Below, in pieces: positions 61,273 to 64,000 of a stretch of DNA of 64,000 nt. The DNA is from Rhodamnia argentea (lineage: Eukaryota; Streptophyta; Magnoliopsida; Myrtales; Myrtaceae). The DNA lies in assembly GCF_020921035.1 (NCBI RefSeq), contig NC_063151.1:21272934-21336933 (forward strand), read 5' to 3'. A program made the position numbers and the translations under genes. A model generated the notes under the pieces. The model made no database searches. It was not told the DNA's origin and worked only from the letters and a program-made list of their open reading frames with translations. Each line of letters opens with the position of its first letter. Position 1 is the first letter of the stretch.

Positions 61273-61905
61273 GGAAAAATTTCAAAAAAAGAGCTTTAAG
61301 TGTCCTTATTTTCTCAAATAAAAATATGAAATAAACTTTATTTCAAATAAGGGCATGAAGTACCCTCATTATCTCAAAGAATGACATGAAGTACATATTG
61401 TTTTAAATAAAAACTTGAAGCAACTATATTTATCTCAAAAACAGGCTTGAGTTACTTTAGTTTAGTGCATTTTTTTTGTAATTTACTATTTTATTTTATT
61501 TTTTCTTTTTTCTTTTCAAGGTATTTTGGAAAAAAAAAAAAAAAAAAAAGTCGCCGCCCCACCACGGTTGGAACGGTAGTTATGGCCGTCGGGGTCGTCG
61601 GAGCTCGGTCGCATCCGGTTGGAGGGTTTATCGGCCCTCGTCGAGGCGTCGACAACCCCGGCGGCCACGGGCGGGAGGTTATAAAATTTCTATTTAGTTT
61701 TAATTTAATTTAACAAAAGTTTAGATTAAATTTATATTTTTACAAAAATGCCATTGATCGGCCGAAAACATTGGCCGACCAACGAGATCAAGCCTTTATT
61801 TAAAATAACCATAGCTACTTCAAGTCCTTATTTGAAACAAAATCAACTTCGTGCCCTTATTAAACAAAATGAAAGAACACTTGGGGTCCTTTTTGGAGTT
61901 TTCCC
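61273..61905. mobile_element. Mutator-type MITE with GC-rich core (family C)
   Basis: Exact 9-bp repeats TTTTCGTTT lie at 61264-61272 and 61906-61914, as expected for Mutator-like insertion. The ends GGAAAAATTTC and GAGTTTTCCC are inverted repeats. Subterminal 30-32-bp units (CAAATAAGGGCATGAAGTACC and variants) recur on both arms. The core (61550-61680) has CGTCGAGGCGTCGACAACCCC. The element at 19800-20430 shares this layout. Confidence 0.8.
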
Positions 61906-62117
61906 TTTTCGTTTAATAGAATATCCATGAATATTGACATAATTGCGTACTTACTTATGTGGATCACAAGATTTGGGGTGATCACTGAACTACCTTTAAT
62001 AAAAATGAAAAAAAAATTGATCAAAAAGGGCAAAAAAGCGCCTAGTACCTTATCATCATTCAAGCATATGATCTCTTACGTGGTCACATGACTTTTTGAG
62101 TAAAATGAGTACTATAA

Positions 62118-63119
62118 AGGGATATGTTCACTAAACACCCTAAACCTTAGTATTAAAATGTAATTGAGTCATAAAACTTGTAGAATGTACAATAAAGTCT
62201 TAAAACTCATCAAATTGGTGCAATTGAGTTATTCCGTTAACTCCGTCTAATTCGAATAATGAAAAATGCCGATGAGGCATTTTTTTATTACTTTCTCTCT
62301 CCTATTTGGCGTTAATGTGGCTGAAACTAAAAAGATAAGTCCAAAACAAAATTATTTTGGTCAAAATTTGATTTTTAATATATGTATTAATTAAATTAAA
62401 TTAAATTAAAAAAAAGAAGAAGCAAAACTTGTAAGGGACCCTATTGACCCTCGCCACCTCCCCCCCCTCCCACCCCTACATTGTTGAAAGGGCCGATGAT
62501 GGTGGGGTGAGGGTCAACCAAAGTCACTGGGCCCAAGCTAGTGGCCAGCGACCTTTGCTGACAACAAATGAGAGCCTGGAAGCCCTCACCCAGAGGTTGT
62601 AGCCCTCTCGCACATCGAATAAGGGGGTCACCGGCCCTCACCCTGACCAAGCTGAGGGCCATTGTTGGCGGGGTCGCCACCCGGACCTATCTTGGCTAGC
62701 CACAGCCCTCGCACTGGTCTAGGCAAGGGTCACCGGCCATTGGCCGAAGCCCACGCGACTCCAATCAATCCTAAACCCACCATTGCAGGCCCTCCAGTGA
62801 TGGTAGGGGGCGACAACAACAAGGACCCTTGGCCTCGCTGCTTTTGCCCTTTTTAAAAAAAAAAAATTAGGTTATTTTTAATTTAATTTAACTAGTATTT
62901 AAAAAAAAAATAACCAAAACGACGTTGTTTTAGACTTATATTTATTGTTTCAACCGTATTAGTGCCACATAGGAGAGAGAAAGTAATAAAAAATGCTACA
63001 TCAACATTTTTCGTTAGTCAAATTGGACGGAATTAACGGAATGACTCGATTGCATTTTATGAAAGTTTTAATACTCAATTACAATGATAAGTTTTAAAAC
63101 TTCTAGTAAACATATCCCT
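62118..63119. mobile_element. Long-TIR fold-back element (family B)
   Basis: The left arm begins AGGGATATGTTCACTAAA and the right arm ends TTTACTAG complemented as CTAGTAAACATATCCCT. The arms are about 200 bp of imperfect inverted repeats, including CTTTCTCTCTCCTATTTGGC against its complement. Flanking ACTATAA(A) repeats (62111-62118 and 63120-63127) give a 7-8-bp target duplication. The GC-rich core (62430-62850) contains CCACCTCCCCCCC and GGTGACC-like words. There is no transposase. Confidence 0.75.
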
Positions 63120-63174
63120 ACTATAAAATAGGCACGACTTATTTGTTGAATTACCAGTATAAAAATTGGGCCTA

Positions 63175-63590
63175 ATTCCGTAGAAAAACCATCAAAATTC
63201 CAATTCTATAACAATTTTTTTTTGTTGCCTCGGAAAAAACTCCAAATCCCAAATCTGCCTCAAACTTTTTTTGTCTTAGAGAAAAGATTCCCAAATTTTA
63301 GGTCTTGCCCCAAATTTAGCTTTGTTGAAAGAAATTATCTACTTTTAATCTATTCTGAAATCTAACTCCCACGATCCAATCCCAATTTGACGTGATATTT
63401 CCGAGTCGATAACAAATTCACATCAACAATGTGGCATGCAAAATTATCTCCAAAAAAATAAACGTTCTTAGATATGAAGACTAGAGGCCACTAATGGCAT
63501 TTTGGCCATAAGGCTAATGTGGGGTTACATTTGGGATTAGAGTATGAATTGGTGATTGACGTTGGGGAAAAACGGGAGAAATTATCGAAC
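63175..63590. mobile_element. Degenerate fold-back element (family D)
   Basis: The left part repeats the theme AAAAAACTCCAAATCCCAAAT seen at 52366-52986. The right part is a weak reverse complement ending GGGAATGGTTCGAT on the minus strand. The ends are uncertain. Confidence 0.4.
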
Positions 63591-64000
63591 CATTCCCACA
63601 ACCAGCATTGACTATTAGATGAAGCAAAAAAAAAGCAACGTTAAATGTCAGTTTACGTCAAGGTTTTTCGCTTTTGACGCGCAGATAAACATGCTCGTCT
63701 TTCTCCAAGATGGCTTTTAGGTTAATCCTGCCTACAGCTCAGATTTAAAGCGTGCCAGATTTAACTTCGTCCCGACAGTAATTGCTTGCGATAGCGGCAC
63801 TTTACCATCTCCCTCGCTTCTTTCCTTCTACACGAAGTTTGAAGATGAGCGAGCACTGTACATGACAATGACATCATTATCCTAAATTAAAGGAACCCTC
63901 CTGGAAATTTCTCCGAGCCTCCGACAAGTCACGCCACCTTTTATTTAATGCGGTTGACTCGACGATGCTTCCTTTGCTGGAATCGCATTCGGGTATCTAT

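Noticed and set aside
61320-61470. Regularly spaced 30-bp repeats as a CRISPR-like array
   Set aside because: The units are degenerate, contiguous and mirrored on the other arm of a MITE; no spacers or cas-type genes, and the genome is plant nuclear.
1-64000. tRNA, rRNA and snoRNA genes
   Set aside because: I looked for T-loop words such as GGTTCGAATCC with paired arms and found none with a plausible cloverleaf. Structured RNAs could still be missed by eye.

Overview
The window is nuclear DNA from a flowering plant. Genes are split by GT-AG introns, promoters carry TATAAATA-type boxes, and spacers are AT-rich and full of LTR retrotransposons and small inverted-repeat elements. The gene content is eudicot-like. 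Several fold-back elements with AT-rich arms and a GC-rich core recall Myrtaceae such as Eucalyptus, but that is an impression I could not test. I see no bacterial, organellar or CRISPR-type content.

Bases 1-20,400 are an accessory, receptor-kinase region. A MIK2-like LRR receptor kinase (4353-7803) is complete except for one in-frame TGA, which replaces the arginine of the HRD catalytic-loop motif. An orphan promoter plus signal-peptide exon of a relative lies just upstream (about 3340-3560). The 3' part of the gene is duplicated downstream (9293-about 19,220). That copy is decayed: it is 5'-truncated, carries stops and frameshifts, and is split by a 206-bp solo LTR and by a 5.9-kb dead Copia retrotransposon. 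Both insertions keep 5-bp target duplications.

Bases 20,400-45,300 are gene-rich. They hold a five-exon annexin (+), a DUF4057 protein (-), a plastid-type SAM methyltransferase (+), an intronless plant-specific protein resembling the syringolide-induced 14-1-1 type (-), an NDR1/HIN1-like LEA_2 membrane protein (+) and an eleven-exon trehalose-6-phosphate phosphatase (-). Joining the exons in frame gives full-length proteins of 316, 307, 346, 344, 275 and 374 residues.

Bases 45,300-64,000 are gene-poor. They hold a heavily deleted Copia remnant (48,825-about 50,730), a hAT-type MITE with an exact 8-bp target duplication (51,169-51,730), one intronless AP2/ERF factor of the RAP2-4 type (54,952-55,938, -) and several fold-back elements. 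One of these, at 61,273-61,905, has an exact 9-bp duplication of Mutator type.

The genes do not form a pathway. Individually they fit surface perception (receptor kinase, NHL), calcium and membrane stress (annexin), sugar signalling (TPP) and stress transcription (ERF). The most unusual material is the repeat layer: minute oligo-T insertions with 17-20-bp target duplications, fold-back elements with GC-rich cores, and the contrast between one nearly intact and one shattered receptor kinase.
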